DNA of 64,000 nucleotides, taken from Lachnospiraceae bacterium (GTDB taxonomy: Bacteria > Bacillota > Clostridia > Lachnospirales > Lachnospiraceae). How positions within the stretch are numbered: the stretch's first letter is position 1; every line of letters starts with the position of its first letter. A program made the position numbers and the translations under genes. Below, one piece after another: positions 7,863-15,552 of the stretch. Below the pieces are notes generated by a model. The model made no database searches, was not told the DNA's origin, and worked only from the letters and a program-made list of their open reading frames with translations. The DNA is taken from assembly GCA_022791755.1 (NCBI GenBank), contig JAAVZR010000041.1, positions 62,001 through 126,000 of the forward strand, in the 5' to 3' direction.

Positions 7863-9668
7863 TCAGCTTTCCTTCCCTGCGCGGCAGCCGCAGTCCGCCC
7901 GGGCGGCCAGCTTCGCCTCGCCCAGCGCCAGGAAGGTATCGATATCCTTAGCCACCATGGCAAGGCTCTTGTCCCAGAATTCCGGCTGCGTCAGATCAAT
8001 ACCGGCGATACCCGCCACATCCTCCACATCGCTTACGGCCGTGGCCCGAAGGAGCTTTCTGTAGGCAGGCAAAAACGCCTCCCCCTCCTCCAGATACCGG
8101 GCATAGAGCCCTCTGGCAAACAGCCCGCCGAAGGCATAGGGGAAATTATAAAAGCTCAGGCCCGAGGAATAATAATGGCTCTTGCAGACCCACATATACG
8201 GATGCAGGTATTCCGGATCCAGTCCGTCGCCGTAGGCCTCCTTCTGCGCGTTCAGCATGGCTTCCTTTAATGCCGGGGCAAACAGGAAGGAACTCTTCCT
8301 GGCCTCGAATACCGCGGTCTCAAACAGATAGCGGGAATAGATATCGCAGATGATCTGGGTCGTATCCTGGAGCTGACTCTCCAAAAGCCCCATCCTGGCG
8401 TCCCCCTCTGCCTCGGCGATGGCGGCACTCATGATGACCACCTCATTGAAGGTGGAGGCCGTCTCTGCCACAGGCATGGAGTAATCCGTATTCAGGATGC
8501 GGTTCCCTTCCAGATTGCGGTTATGGTAGGCATGTCCCAGCTCATGGGCCAGCGTCACCACATCTCCCAGGGCGCCGTCGAAGTTCGTGAGGATCCAGCT
8601 CCTCCCATTCCGGGGACTGCCGGCGCAGAAGGCCCCTCCCTCCTTTCCCTTGCGGGGGAAGAAATCAATCCACTCATTGTCGAAAGCTTCTCCGATCATA
8701 TCTGCCAGATCCTGCGCAAACGGTGTGAAATGCTCCAGCAGATATGCCTTCGCCTCCTCCGTGGTAAATCTTCTGTCATCTCCGCCCATGGGCGCGAAGA
8801 GCTCAAACCAGGGAAGACCGTTTTCATACCCCAGAAGCCTGGCCTTCATCCGCAGGTACTCGTGGAATTTGGGCAGGTAGCGGCGCATGGATGCCAGCAT
8901 GGCCTCCAGCGTATCCCGGGACATCCGGGCCTGCTTCAGCGTCATGTCAAGAGGAGAAGCATAGCCTCTCAGCTCCGCCACCGTATTGACCTGGCTCTTG
9001 ATATTATTCAGGGCAAAGGCCACCGAATCGGCGATCTTCGGATAGGCCGCCAGCTCTGCCTCGTAAGCTGCCTTTCTCACCTGCGGATCCCCGCTGTAAG
9101 CCAGATTGCGGATCGCCGGCAGGTTCGTAACTCCTCCGTCGTAATCCACCTCCACGCTGCTGGTCAGATAGCTCTGGAGATTCCCCCAGGCCTGTCCCGC
9201 CGATACGTTCAGACGGGCGATCACATCCTCCACGTCGTCGCTTAAGACATGGGCTGCCATCTCCTTCGTATGCCGCAGCAGATATGCATACTCCGAAAAC
9301 AGCTCGTCAGACCGGATCAGCTCTTCCAGGTTTTCAATGGATGCAACCCATTTTCTGGCAATGGCGCTGTCCTTACTGACGGCGCTTAACTGCATGGACA
9401 GACGAGACTGATAATCCGCCGCCTTCTCATCCGCCGTATTCACCGACTGCTTCAGGCCGATAAACAGTCCCAGACGGCTGACAAACTCCTCCAGCCGCTC
9501 TTCCGCCAGCAGAAATTCCTTAAGCTTCTCTTTTGCCTCTCCCTGCTTCAGGGAGGCTACAGTATCACGATACGTCTGTATCTCCTCCGGCAGCCGCTCC
9601 ATATCGCGGATAAATTCCGGGTCTTCATATCCTTTATACAGCGTATCCAGTGACCATTCCTGATTCAT
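7863..9668 (-). CDS. pepF: Oligoendopeptidase F (M3 metallopeptidase)
   Basis: 601 residues. A cytosolic zinc peptidase that trims short peptides. The zinc motif HELGHAYHN sits in VTLAHELGHAYHNRN, with the downstream Glu ligand in the ETASTFNE segment; both are canonical for family M3B. ATG 9668 is chosen because AGGAGG (complement of 9677-9682) lies eight bases upstream; an in-frame ATG 14 codons earlier lacks a site. First gene of the pepF-ispE-gntR-small protein unit. Confidence 0.96.
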   Translation of the reverse strand: MNQEWSLDTLYKGYEDPEFIRDMERLPEEIQTYRDTVASLKQGEAKEKLKEFLLAEERLEEFVSRLGLFIGLKQSVNTADEKAADYQSRLSMQLSAVSKDSAIARKWVASIENLEELIRSDELFSEYAYLLRHTKEMAAHVLSDDVEDVIARLNVSAGQAWGNLQSYLTSSVEVDYDGGVTNLPAIRNLAYSGDPQVRKAAYEAELAAYPKIADSVAFALNNIKSQVNTVAELRGYASPLDMTLKQARMSRDTLEAMLASMRRYLPKFHEYLRMKARLLGYENGLPWFELFAPMGGDDRRFTTEEAKAYLLEHFTPFAQDLADMIGEAFDNEWIDFFPRKGKEGGAFCAGSPRNGRSWILTNFDGALGDVVTLAHELGHAYHNRNLEGNRILNTDYSMPVAETASTFNEVVIMSAAIAEAEGDARMGLLESQLQDTTQIICDIYSRYLFETAVFEARKSSFLFAPALKEAMLNAQKEAYGDGLDPEYLHPYMWVCKSHYYSSGLSFYNFPYAFGGLFARGLYARYLEEGEAFLPAYRKLLRATAVSDVEDVAGIAGIDLTQPEFWDKSLAMVAKDIDTFLALGEAKLAARADCGCRAGKES

Positions 9669-9705
9669 CTTGTTTTCCTCCTGTACATATTGGTATCTGT
9701 CATAC

Positions 9706-9734
9706 ATCATACCACAGATTGTGTATTTTTTTAA
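9706..9734 (-). promoter_or_regulatory. Promoter of the pepF operon
   Basis: On the minus strand TTAAAA (9734-9729) and TATGAT (9711-9706) are separated by 17 bases, just upstream of the pepF Shine-Dalgarno. The -10 box is strong and the -35 weak. Confidence 0.45.
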
Positions 9735-9801
9735 GTACCGAATTCAAACATTCCGTACAGAAGAAACGATTTCCGTTCTTTACGCAGCCACAGACAGCAG
9801 C

Positions 9802-9834
9802 AAAAAACGGCATAGCCTGTCAGGCTACGCCGTT
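9802..9834 (-). terminator. Intrinsic terminator of the flavin reductase gene
   Basis: Read on the minus strand, an 11-bp stem ACGGCGTAGCC/GGCTATGCCGT (one G-T pair) closes a TGACA loop and is followed by six T residues. It lies about 40 bases after the stop at 9874. Confidence 0.85.
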
Positions 9835-9873
9835 TCTTCAGACAATCATGCCGCCGGTTCGCCGGCTGGACCG

Positions 9874-12111
9874 TCAATCCGCATATTTTGCAGCCGCATT
9901 GGCTCCCGCCAGCCGTCCCGATGTCAGAGCCCAGCCCTGGGCACAGCCGCCATAGGTCACATAAGCCTTATTGGACTCATTCAGCACGCCAAGCGAATCA
10001 TTTCCCACCACATATACATTCTCGACAGGCGTCCCGTCCTCCCTGAGCAGATTGATATTGGTATCCACATCCAAACCGCCGCAGGTGGAATATACATAGG
10101 CGGCGCCGATGATGCAGTAGATCTTGCCCTCGGTCTGACCGTGCACGTCCTCCAGGTTGATCTCAAATCCCAGTCGGGACTCCAGATCCTCCAGCGAATC
10201 CGCAATGATCACATCGTTGAACTTCTCTCCCATGGCCATGATCTCGTCCAGATTCGTAACCGGCGTTCCCTCTTCGTAGGTTCCGCCCTGATTGAAGAAC
10301 ATCGGGGCATTGAAGGCGATCAAGCCATTGGTCTTGATGGACTCATACTCCTCCTCGTTGATCAGCACATAGTAGTTGGCCCCGGCCTCCCAGGCGTTAA
10401 AGGCAATGCCCAGACCATTATAATTGCCATCGAAGGGTTCGCCATGGCTGTCTATCATCTGATATCCCAGTTCCAGCACCAGCGATGTCAGAAGGCTCTT
10501 ATCGTTTGCACTGTACTCATCCGAACGAATGATGGTATCCAGCTGCGCAATATGGTCTTCCACCGCCACATCTTCATTATACAGAGCGCCGCCCAGCTTC
10601 AGAGCCTCTCTGATACCGAAGCCGTCACACTGAGTCATACCCTTGGTATGCCAGACATAGCCTGTATATTCCTTGGTCATCTCCGCATTTCCTATGTATC
10701 CGCCGGAGGCCAGAATCACGCTGTCGCCGTAGATCCGATAGGTCGTCCCGTCATAGTACCGGGCTTCCACACCGGTCACCGTCCCCTGGTCATCCACCAG
10801 CAGGCTGGTGGCCGTCAGCTCCGTCATATATTCGTTCTTCTCATTCAATGCCTTGGCCTTTTCCATGGAATTATTGTAGGCCAGATCTTTCGAGGTCATT
10901 GTGGAGTCCGCGTACATGGTCCACAGCTGCCAGCCATGGGAATCGTAGAATGCAAACATGGAAGGCATGAAGCCGAAATCATAGTTCTCCTCCAGCCATC
11001 CAAAGGTCTCGCCGGACTCCTCGATGAACAGCTTTACCATCTCTTCCTTGGCATCGTTATCCGTGTATTCCATCCAGGCCTTCAGCAGCTCATCCGGGTC
11101 CACAAAGGGCTTACCCTCGTTATTTTCCACCTGCTTCGCCGGATTTACGCCCAGAGGGCCTGCCGTATTGGTGCCGTTGCCTCCGATCTTGGCCGCTGTC
11201 TCGATTCCGAATACCGTGGCTCCGTTCTCGGCAGCGCTCAGATAAGAGGCCACGCCGGAGGAACCCAGTCCCACCACAATCACATCGTATCCTTCCAGCG
11301 TCACCACATCCGTACTCTTCTCCACCGGCGTATACCACTCGGAGGATTTACCGCCGTTTTCATCTATGACCGACGCAATGATGGCTTTGGCCGCATTGCT
11401 GGATACGGTGGCTCCGGCGATGCTGTCTACTGCCAGAGACTGCTGCTCGATAATGCGGGGATACAGCTTTTCTTCCACCGTCGCATAGATCGGGCTGTAT
11501 TCGTCTTCATCCGCCTGGGTCGCCGAGCCTGCGTTGACTGTGGTGATGGCCGTGATCCGTCCGTCCTTAAAGGTCACCGACAATTCCATCTCTCCCATGA
11601 CGCCAAAAGAAGGGGTCTTGCCTGTGTATGTACCATCTGCCACCGCAGAGGCTCCTGACGAAGACGCTTCCTTGCCTTCGGCCGCGTCGATGGCGGCCTT
11701 CGCCGCTTCTCTCACGGCGCCGGAGGTCATGGAGGCTCCCGTCACTCCGTCGATCTGCGCGCTCTGGGCTGCCAGAACCTGAGCAGCCAGGTCTTCCAAA
11801 GCAGCGCCGCCGATATTCTCCGTCTCATCCGGCCCCTGTGCGCTCACTTCCAGGATCGCATTGGCATCCGTCCTGATCGTCACCGTCACAGTACCGCCAA
11901 AGCCCCGGGCCTCGCCGGTATAGGTTCCGGCCGTGTAGATACCCAAAGCCGCACTGGTATCCTGAACCGTCTCCGCCGTGGCGCCGGCGTCTGTCATTTC
12001 TTCTGTCGCCGCTGTGGTCCCGGCGTCGGCCGTTCCCTCCGGCGACGCCGGTGAAGAACAGGCTGACAGAACCAAAAGAGCGGCAAGCAACAATGATACT
12101 GTTTTTTTCAT
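9874..12111 (-). CDS. Extracytoplasmic FMN/FAD flavin reductase lipoprotein (fumarate/urocanate reductase family)
   Basis: 745 residues. Lipoprotein signal ends at LSAC (Cys18), then a Thr/Ala/Glu tether. Two FMN_bind domains follow, at about 62-145 and 161-252. Each ends with the flavin-transfer motif: DGVTGASMTS (121-130) and DSIAGATVSS (229-238), where Thr129 and Ser237 would carry covalent FMN. From about 275 comes an FAD_binding_2 domain (YDVIVVGLGSSG dinucleotide fold). Such proteins accept electrons at the cell surface and reduce acceptors such as fumarate, urocanate, acrylates or cinnamates. The substrate cannot be read from the sequence. It is monocistronic with its own promoter and terminator. 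ATG 12111 is supported by AAAGGAG upstream. Two FMN domains instead of one suggests a longer electron wire. Confidence 0.9.
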   Translation of the reverse strand: MKKTVSLLLAALLVLSACSSPASPEGTADAGTTAATEEMTDAGATAETVQDTSAALGIYTAGTYTGEARGFGGTVTVTIRTDANAILEVSAQGPDETENIGGAALEDLAAQVLAAQSAQIDGVTGASMTSGAVREAAKAAIDAAEGKEASSSGASAVADGTYTGKTPSFGVMGEMELSVTFKDGRITAITTVNAGSATQADEDEYSPIYATVEEKLYPRIIEQQSLAVDSIAGATVSSNAAKAIIASVIDENGGKSSEWYTPVEKSTDVVTLEGYDVIVVGLGSSGVASYLSAAENGATVFGIETAAKIGGNGTNTAGPLGVNPAKQVENNEGKPFVDPDELLKAWMEYTDNDAKEEMVKLFIEESGETFGWLEENYDFGFMPSMFAFYDSHGWQLWTMYADSTMTSKDLAYNNSMEKAKALNEKNEYMTELTATSLLVDDQGTVTGVEARYYDGTTYRIYGDSVILASGGYIGNAEMTKEYTGYVWHTKGMTQCDGFGIREALKLGGALYNEDVAVEDHIAQLDTIIRSDEYSANDKSLLTSLVLELGYQMIDSHGEPFDGNYNGLGIAFNAWEAGANYYVLINEEEYESIKTNGLIAFNAPMFFNQGGTYEEGTPVTNLDEIMAMGEKFNDVIIADSLEDLESRLGFEINLEDVHGQTEGKIYCIIGAAYVYSTCGGLDVDTNINLLREDGTPVENVYVVGNDSLGVLNESNKAYVTYGGCAQGWALTSGRLAGANAAAKYAD

Positions 12112-12155
12112 CTTAACTCTCCTTTCGCAAAATCTGAATTTGGTTTGCGCCGTTA

Positions 12156-12183
12156 AGTATACCACAATCCCCTTATTTTGCAA
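12156..12183 (-). promoter_or_regulatory. Promoter of the FMN/FAD reductase gene
   Basis: Minus-strand TTGCAA (12183-12178) and TATACT (12161-12156) with a 16-base spacer, about 45 bases before the start codon. Confidence 0.55.
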
Positions 12184-12255
12184 ACACATCTTTTTTCGCC
12201 GCCGGACGGTACTCGTTCATCCCGGCCTTCTGACAGATTGCTCTGAAAAAAGCAT

Positions 12256-12283
12256 TTGACTTTTCTTCGTATTTATGTATAAT
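12256..12283 (+). promoter_or_regulatory. Strong promoter of a candidate small RNA
   Basis: TTGACT (12256-12261), 16 bases, TATAAT (12278-12283): close to the sigma-A consensus. No coding gene follows before an intrinsic terminator about 110 bases downstream. Confidence 0.65.
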
Positions 12284-12289
12284 ATAGGT

Positions 12290-12402
12290 GTGCAGACAAA
12301 GAGGTCTTCGGGCAGTGCCCCGGAGACCTTTTCTTTTGTCTCATAAAGATTCTTTCCCTCATATCATCATTTGGAAAGGCCCGGACATCCTCCGGGTTTT
12401 TT
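12290..12402 (+). ncRNA. Candidate free-standing small RNA, about 113 nt
   Basis: Between the promoter at 12256-12283 and a terminator ending at 12402 lies a non-coding transcript. Its 5' half folds as a long hairpin: GACAAA...AGGTCTTCGGG (from about 12294) pairs with CCCCGGAGACCT...TTTGTC (to about 12346), loop CAGTG. A single-stranded, pyrimidine-rich stretch follows, then the terminator stem. The next gene has its own promoter at 12421-12449, so this is not obviously a leader. It does not resemble SRP RNA (no domain IV motif) or 6S RNA (too short, no central bubble). The family is unknown to me. Confidence 0.5.
12380..12402 (+). terminator. Intrinsic terminator of the candidate small RNA
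   Basis: Stem CCCGGA/TCCGGG with loop CATCC, followed by six T residues (12397-12402). Confidence 0.75.
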
Positions 12403-12420
12403 CCATTATGGCAAAACCGC

Positions 12421-12449
12421 TTGCAGCCGGCGCCGGAAACGTTTATAAT
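12421..12449 (+). promoter_or_regulatory. Promoter of the PH-domain gene
   Basis: TTGCAG (12421-12426) and TATAAT (12444-12449) with a 17-base spacer, about 70 bases upstream of the next start codon. Confidence 0.55.
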
Positions 12450-12526
12450 CAAAGAACAGACCGGCTTTTCTATATACCGGCCGTACTGTGGCGGCCGCAT
12501 GAAAACCATATGAGGAGGAATACGTT

Positions 12527-12961
12527 ATGGCAGATAAGAATACGGAGGTTAAGAGTACGGACGTTCTCTGGAAGGACCGCAAGCATTTTATGTGGTTTCC
12601 TTTTTCTTTTACCAAATACGAGGTGCGGGATGAACGGCTCTTTATCGAAAAGGGACTTTTGAGTACGTCTTTTGACGAGACCTTACTCTACCGCATCACC
12701 GATATCCGGCTCATCCGCTCCCTGGGCCAGAAGCTGTGCGGCACCGGCACCATCGAGCTCTGCACAAAGGTGGATCACGACAAGCACATTTCCTTAGTCA
12801 ACATCAAAAAACCCATGGAGGTAAAAACGCTTTTGTCCGATGCCGTGGAGGAGGCCCGCATGAAGAAAAACGTGGTGGGCAAGGAGTTTTACGGGGGACA
12901 TGGCCCCAGGCCCGGGGAAGGACCGGATCATGAACCGGATCTGGACGACGACTTTCTGTAG
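12527..12961 (+). CDS. Bacterial PH-like domain protein
   Basis: 144 residues, cytosolic, preceded by TGAGGAGG. The core (DRKHFMWFPFSFTKYEVRDE, LFIEKGLLSTSFDETLLYRI, DIRLIRSL, GTGTIELCT) is the strand order of the bacterial pleckstrin-homology-like domain found in YdbS/YdbT-type proteins. Unlike YdbS/YdbT it has no membrane helices. A disordered acidic Pro/Gly tail occupies the last 25 residues. The function is unknown; membrane or protein docking is the usual guess for the fold. Confidence 0.75.
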   Translation: MADKNTEVKSTDVLWKDRKHFMWFPFSFTKYEVRDERLFIEKGLLSTSFDETLLYRITDIRLIRSLGQKLCGTGTIELCTKVDHDKHISLVNIKKPMEVKTLLSDAVEEARMKKNVVGKEFYGGHGPRPGEGPDHEPDLDDDFL

Positions 12962-13026
12962 GCGTTTGCACTCGTTATCTTTTTCCCGATTTTCAGGAAA
13001 ATACTTCTATACAGATTGATTTTTTC

Positions 13027-13035
13027 TGGTATAAT
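13027..13035 (+). promoter_or_regulatory. Extended -10 promoter of fba
   Basis: TGGTATAAT (13027-13035) is an extended -10 element with no good -35 partner, 78 bases before the aldolase start. Confidence 0.45.
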
Positions 13036-13112
13036 AAAAACAGTAAAACGGCGGACGATCTGTGCTTTCGTTCCTGTTTACAACTATCTATATAAGAAAG
13101 GTGGAAAAAAAC

Positions 13113-14048
13113 ATGCCCTTAGTTACTTCAACCGAAATGTTCAAGAAAGCCTACGAAGGCGGCTATGCCATCGGCGCCTTCAATGTCAACAACATGGAGA
13201 TCATCCAGGGTATCACGGAAGCGGCAAAGGAGTGCAACTCCCCCGTCATCCTGCAGGTATCCAAAGGCGCCCGCGCCTATGCGAACCGTACTTATCTGGT
13301 GAAGCTGGTGGAGGCTGCCGAGATCGAGACCGGTCTGCCCATCGTACTGCATCTGGACCACGGCGATTCCTTCGAGACCTGCAAATCCTGCATCGACGAC
13401 GGTTTTACCTCCGTCATGATCGACGCCTCCTCCAAGCCCTTTGAGGAGAACATTGCCATCACCAAGCAGGTGGTTGACTATGCCCATGCCCATGGCGTGG
13501 TGGTAGAGGCTGAGCTGGGTACCCTGGCCGGCGTGGAGGACGAGGTAAGCGTATCCGCCGAGGATTCCTCCTACACCCGTCCCGAGGATGTACAGGAGTT
13601 CGTGCAGCGCACCGGCTGCGATTCCCTGGCCATCGCCATCGGCACCTCCCACGGCGCCTACAAGTTCAAGCCCGGCACGAAGCCTCAGCTGCGTTTCGAC
13701 ATTCTGGAAGAGGTCCAGAAGAGACTGCCCGGCTTCCCCATCGTTCTGCATGGCTCCTCTTCCGTACCGCAGGAGTATGTGAAGATGGTCAATGAGAACG
13801 GCGGCCATATGCCCGACGCCATCGGCGTACCGGAGGATCAGCTGCGCCAGGCTGCCAAGCTGGCTGTCTGCAAGATCAACATCGACTCCGATCTGCGCCT
13901 GGCCATGACCGGCACGATCCGCAGACATTTCAACGAGCATCCCGGTGATTTCGATCCCCGCCAGTATTTAAAGCCCGCCCGCGCCAATATCAAGGAGCTG
14001 GTAAAGCATAAGATCGTGGATGTGCTGGGATCCGATAACAAGATCTGA
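13113..14048 (+). CDS. fba: Class II fructose-1,6-bisphosphate aldolase
   Basis: 311 residues. A zinc-dependent aldolase of glycolysis and gluconeogenesis, in the cytosol. It shows AFNVNNMEIIQGI at the N-terminus, the metal ligand in LHLDHGDSFETC, the EAELGTLAGVED segment, and phosphate-binding HGSSSVP. The frame is open upstream, but ATG 13113 has AAAGGTGG nine bases before it and gives the MPLVTSTEMF family start. Codon choice is strongly biased, as expected of a highly expressed gene. Monocistronic with its own terminator. Confidence 0.96.
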   Translation: MPLVTSTEMFKKAYEGGYAIGAFNVNNMEIIQGITEAAKECNSPVILQVSKGARAYANRTYLVKLVEAAEIETGLPIVLHLDHGDSFETCKSCIDDGFTSVMIDASSKPFEENIAITKQVVDYAHAHGVVVEAELGTLAGVEDEVSVSAEDSSYTRPEDVQEFVQRTGCDSLAIAIGTSHGAYKFKPGTKPQLRFDILEEVQKRLPGFPIVLHGSSSVPQEYVKMVNENGGHMPDAIGVPEDQLRQAAKLAVCKINIDSDLRLAMTGTIRRHFNEHPGDFDPRQYLKPARANIKELVKHKIVDVLGSDNKI

Positions 14049-14077
14049 GTCCGTTCCCTGTCAGGGAATCGGTGACA

Positions 14078-14134
14078 GAAAAGAGGCCGCTGTCTCCTGC
14101 GCATGTAGCGTGCGCGGGGACTGCGGCCTTTTTA
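14078..14134 (+). terminator. Intrinsic terminator of fba
   Basis: A long, slightly interrupted stem AGGCCGC...TCCTGCGCA pairs with TGCGCGGGGA...GCGGCCT and is followed by TTTTT. Confidence 0.8.
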
Positions 14135-14374
14135 CGATTGTCTTCCCCAAATGAAAATAATCAAAATTTTGTTTGCCTATTTTTACATAAGCGGATATAT
14201 TTATAGTGAGCCAGACAAGTATTACTGATTAAACTTGTTGTCATCTTTCATGACGGCCACACCTCCTCTGTTTTACAGGCCGACGCACCCCGGAGCAAAA
14301 ATCAAAAATACATCCGGGCTCTGTCCCCTTGTCCACTGAGGGCAACTTCCACGAAAAAGGAGCGACCACCTGCC

Positions 14375-15367
14375 ATGCCCAAATCCTGTAATCAGAAAAT
14401 GAAACTCCTCTGCCTGATGCAGATTCTGCTGGAGCAGACAGACGAGACCCACCCGCTCACTGCCGCCGCTCTCATCGCTGAATTAAGCCGCCGCAATATC
14501 CGGGCGGAGCGCAAGACCATCTATGACGATATCGAGACACTTCGCCTATTCGGTATGGATGTCGTAAACAGGAAAAGTCCGCCGGCCGGCTATTTCGTGG
14601 CCAGCCGCCGGTTTGAGCTGCCGGAATTAAAGCTTCTGGTGGATACTGTCCAGGCCTCCCGCTTTCTCACCGCCAGGAAATCCGGCGAGCTGATCCGTAA
14701 GCTGGAGCAGCTCGCCAGCCGTCATGAAGCCAGGCAGCTGCAGCGCCAGGTGACGGTAGCCGGGCGGATCAAGACCATGAATGAGAGCATCTATTATAAC
14801 GTAGATAAGATCCACGAGGCGATCCTCTCCGATGTCCGGATCTCTTTTCAATATTTTGAGTGGACGCCAGACAAGGAGGCCCGCCCGAGGCATCATGGCC
14901 GCCTCTATCAGATCAGCCCGCACACTCTCCTATGGGATAACGAGAATTATTACATGCTGGGGTATGACTCCGAAGCGCACAAGGTCAAGCATTACCGGGT
15001 GGATAAGATGCTGCAGATCCGGCTTCTTAAAGACAGGCGTGACGGAAAAGACCTTTTTCAGGATTTCAATCCGGCAGACTTTTCCCGCATGACCTTTGGC
15101 ATGTTCGCAGGGCAAAAACAGCTTCTCCGGCTGCGATTTGAAAACCGCCTGGCCGGTGTGGTCATCGACCGCTTCGGCAAGGATGTGTCTCTTCAGCCCG
15201 ACGAAGACGGTCATTTCATCGCCAGAGTTCCCGTGACGGTCAGCAGCCAGTTCTTCGGCTGGCTCTGCGGACTGGGAACCGGCGCTGTGATCCTGTCGCC
15301 GGAGTCTGTCGTCACGGAGTACCGGGCGTTTTTGCAGGCGCTTTTGGCCCAGTATCCACAGGAGTAG
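14375..15367 (+). CDS. WYL-domain transcriptional regulator with DeoR-like HTH
   Basis: 330 residues. Residues about 5-60 are a winged helix-turn-helix (LTAAALIAELSRRNIRAERKT, IYDDIETLRLFG). The middle is helical, and about 150-230 is a WYL domain (ISPHTLLWDNENYYMLGYD, then HYRVDKM), followed by a WCX-like C-terminal strand region. WYL domains sense small ligands or nucleotides; several regulate stress or phage-defence genes, but none is nearby. An AAAGGAG lies about 11 bases before ATG 14375. The 240-base gap upstream holds a CCCGGA/TCCGGG hairpin around 14290-14320 but no clear promoter. Target unknown. Confidence 0.88.
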   Translation: MPKSCNQKMKLLCLMQILLEQTDETHPLTAAALIAELSRRNIRAERKTIYDDIETLRLFGMDVVNRKSPPAGYFVASRRFELPELKLLVDTVQASRFLTARKSGELIRKLEQLASRHEARQLQRQVTVAGRIKTMNESIYYNVDKIHEAILSDVRISFQYFEWTPDKEARPRHHGRLYQISPHTLLWDNENYYMLGYDSEAHKVKHYRVDKMLQIRLLKDRRDGKDLFQDFNPADFSRMTFGMFAGQKQLLRLRFENRLAGVVIDRFGKDVSLQPDEDGHFIARVPVTVSSQFFGWLCGLGTGAVILSPESVVTEYRAFLQALLAQYPQE

Positions 15368-15479
15368 AAGGCATTTAGCTCAGATTCGTAAACACCGGGA
15401 CTCCCCCTTACCACCGACCTCCTCATTTCTTACCGCCCCCTTACGCCAATCTTTCAATTTCATTACATCATCAAACCGC

Positions 15480-15510
15480 TGACACCTTTTGCCCTTCTCA
15501 TCCGTCTAAT
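15480..15510 (+). promoter_or_regulatory. ECF-sigma-type promoter of the MBOAT-SGNH-sigma-rsiV operon
   Basis: TGACACCTTTT (15480-15490) and CGTCTAAT (15503-15510), with 17 bases between TGACAC and CGTC. This matches the ECF pattern TGAAAC plus T-run, 16-17 bases, CGTC seen at Bacillus sigma-V/W promoters, with one mismatch at -35. It lies about 45 bases before the first gene of an operon that encodes an ECF sigma factor, so autoregulation is likely. Confidence 0.65.
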
Positions 15511-15552
15511 AAACAGAAGCATTACGACACCAATGAGAAAGAGGTCACCCCT

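Noticed and set aside
9670-11658. Long open frame of 662 codons on the plus strand opposite the flavin reductase
   Set aside because: It lies wholly antisense to a gene with clear domains, its protein is rich in His/Ile/Arg without family motifs, and it has no ribosome site. It is a mirror of biased codon use.
12289-12345. GTG-initiated 18-codon frame inside the candidate small RNA
   Set aside because: It starts at the predicted transcription start without a ribosome site, and the sequence is better explained by the hairpin.
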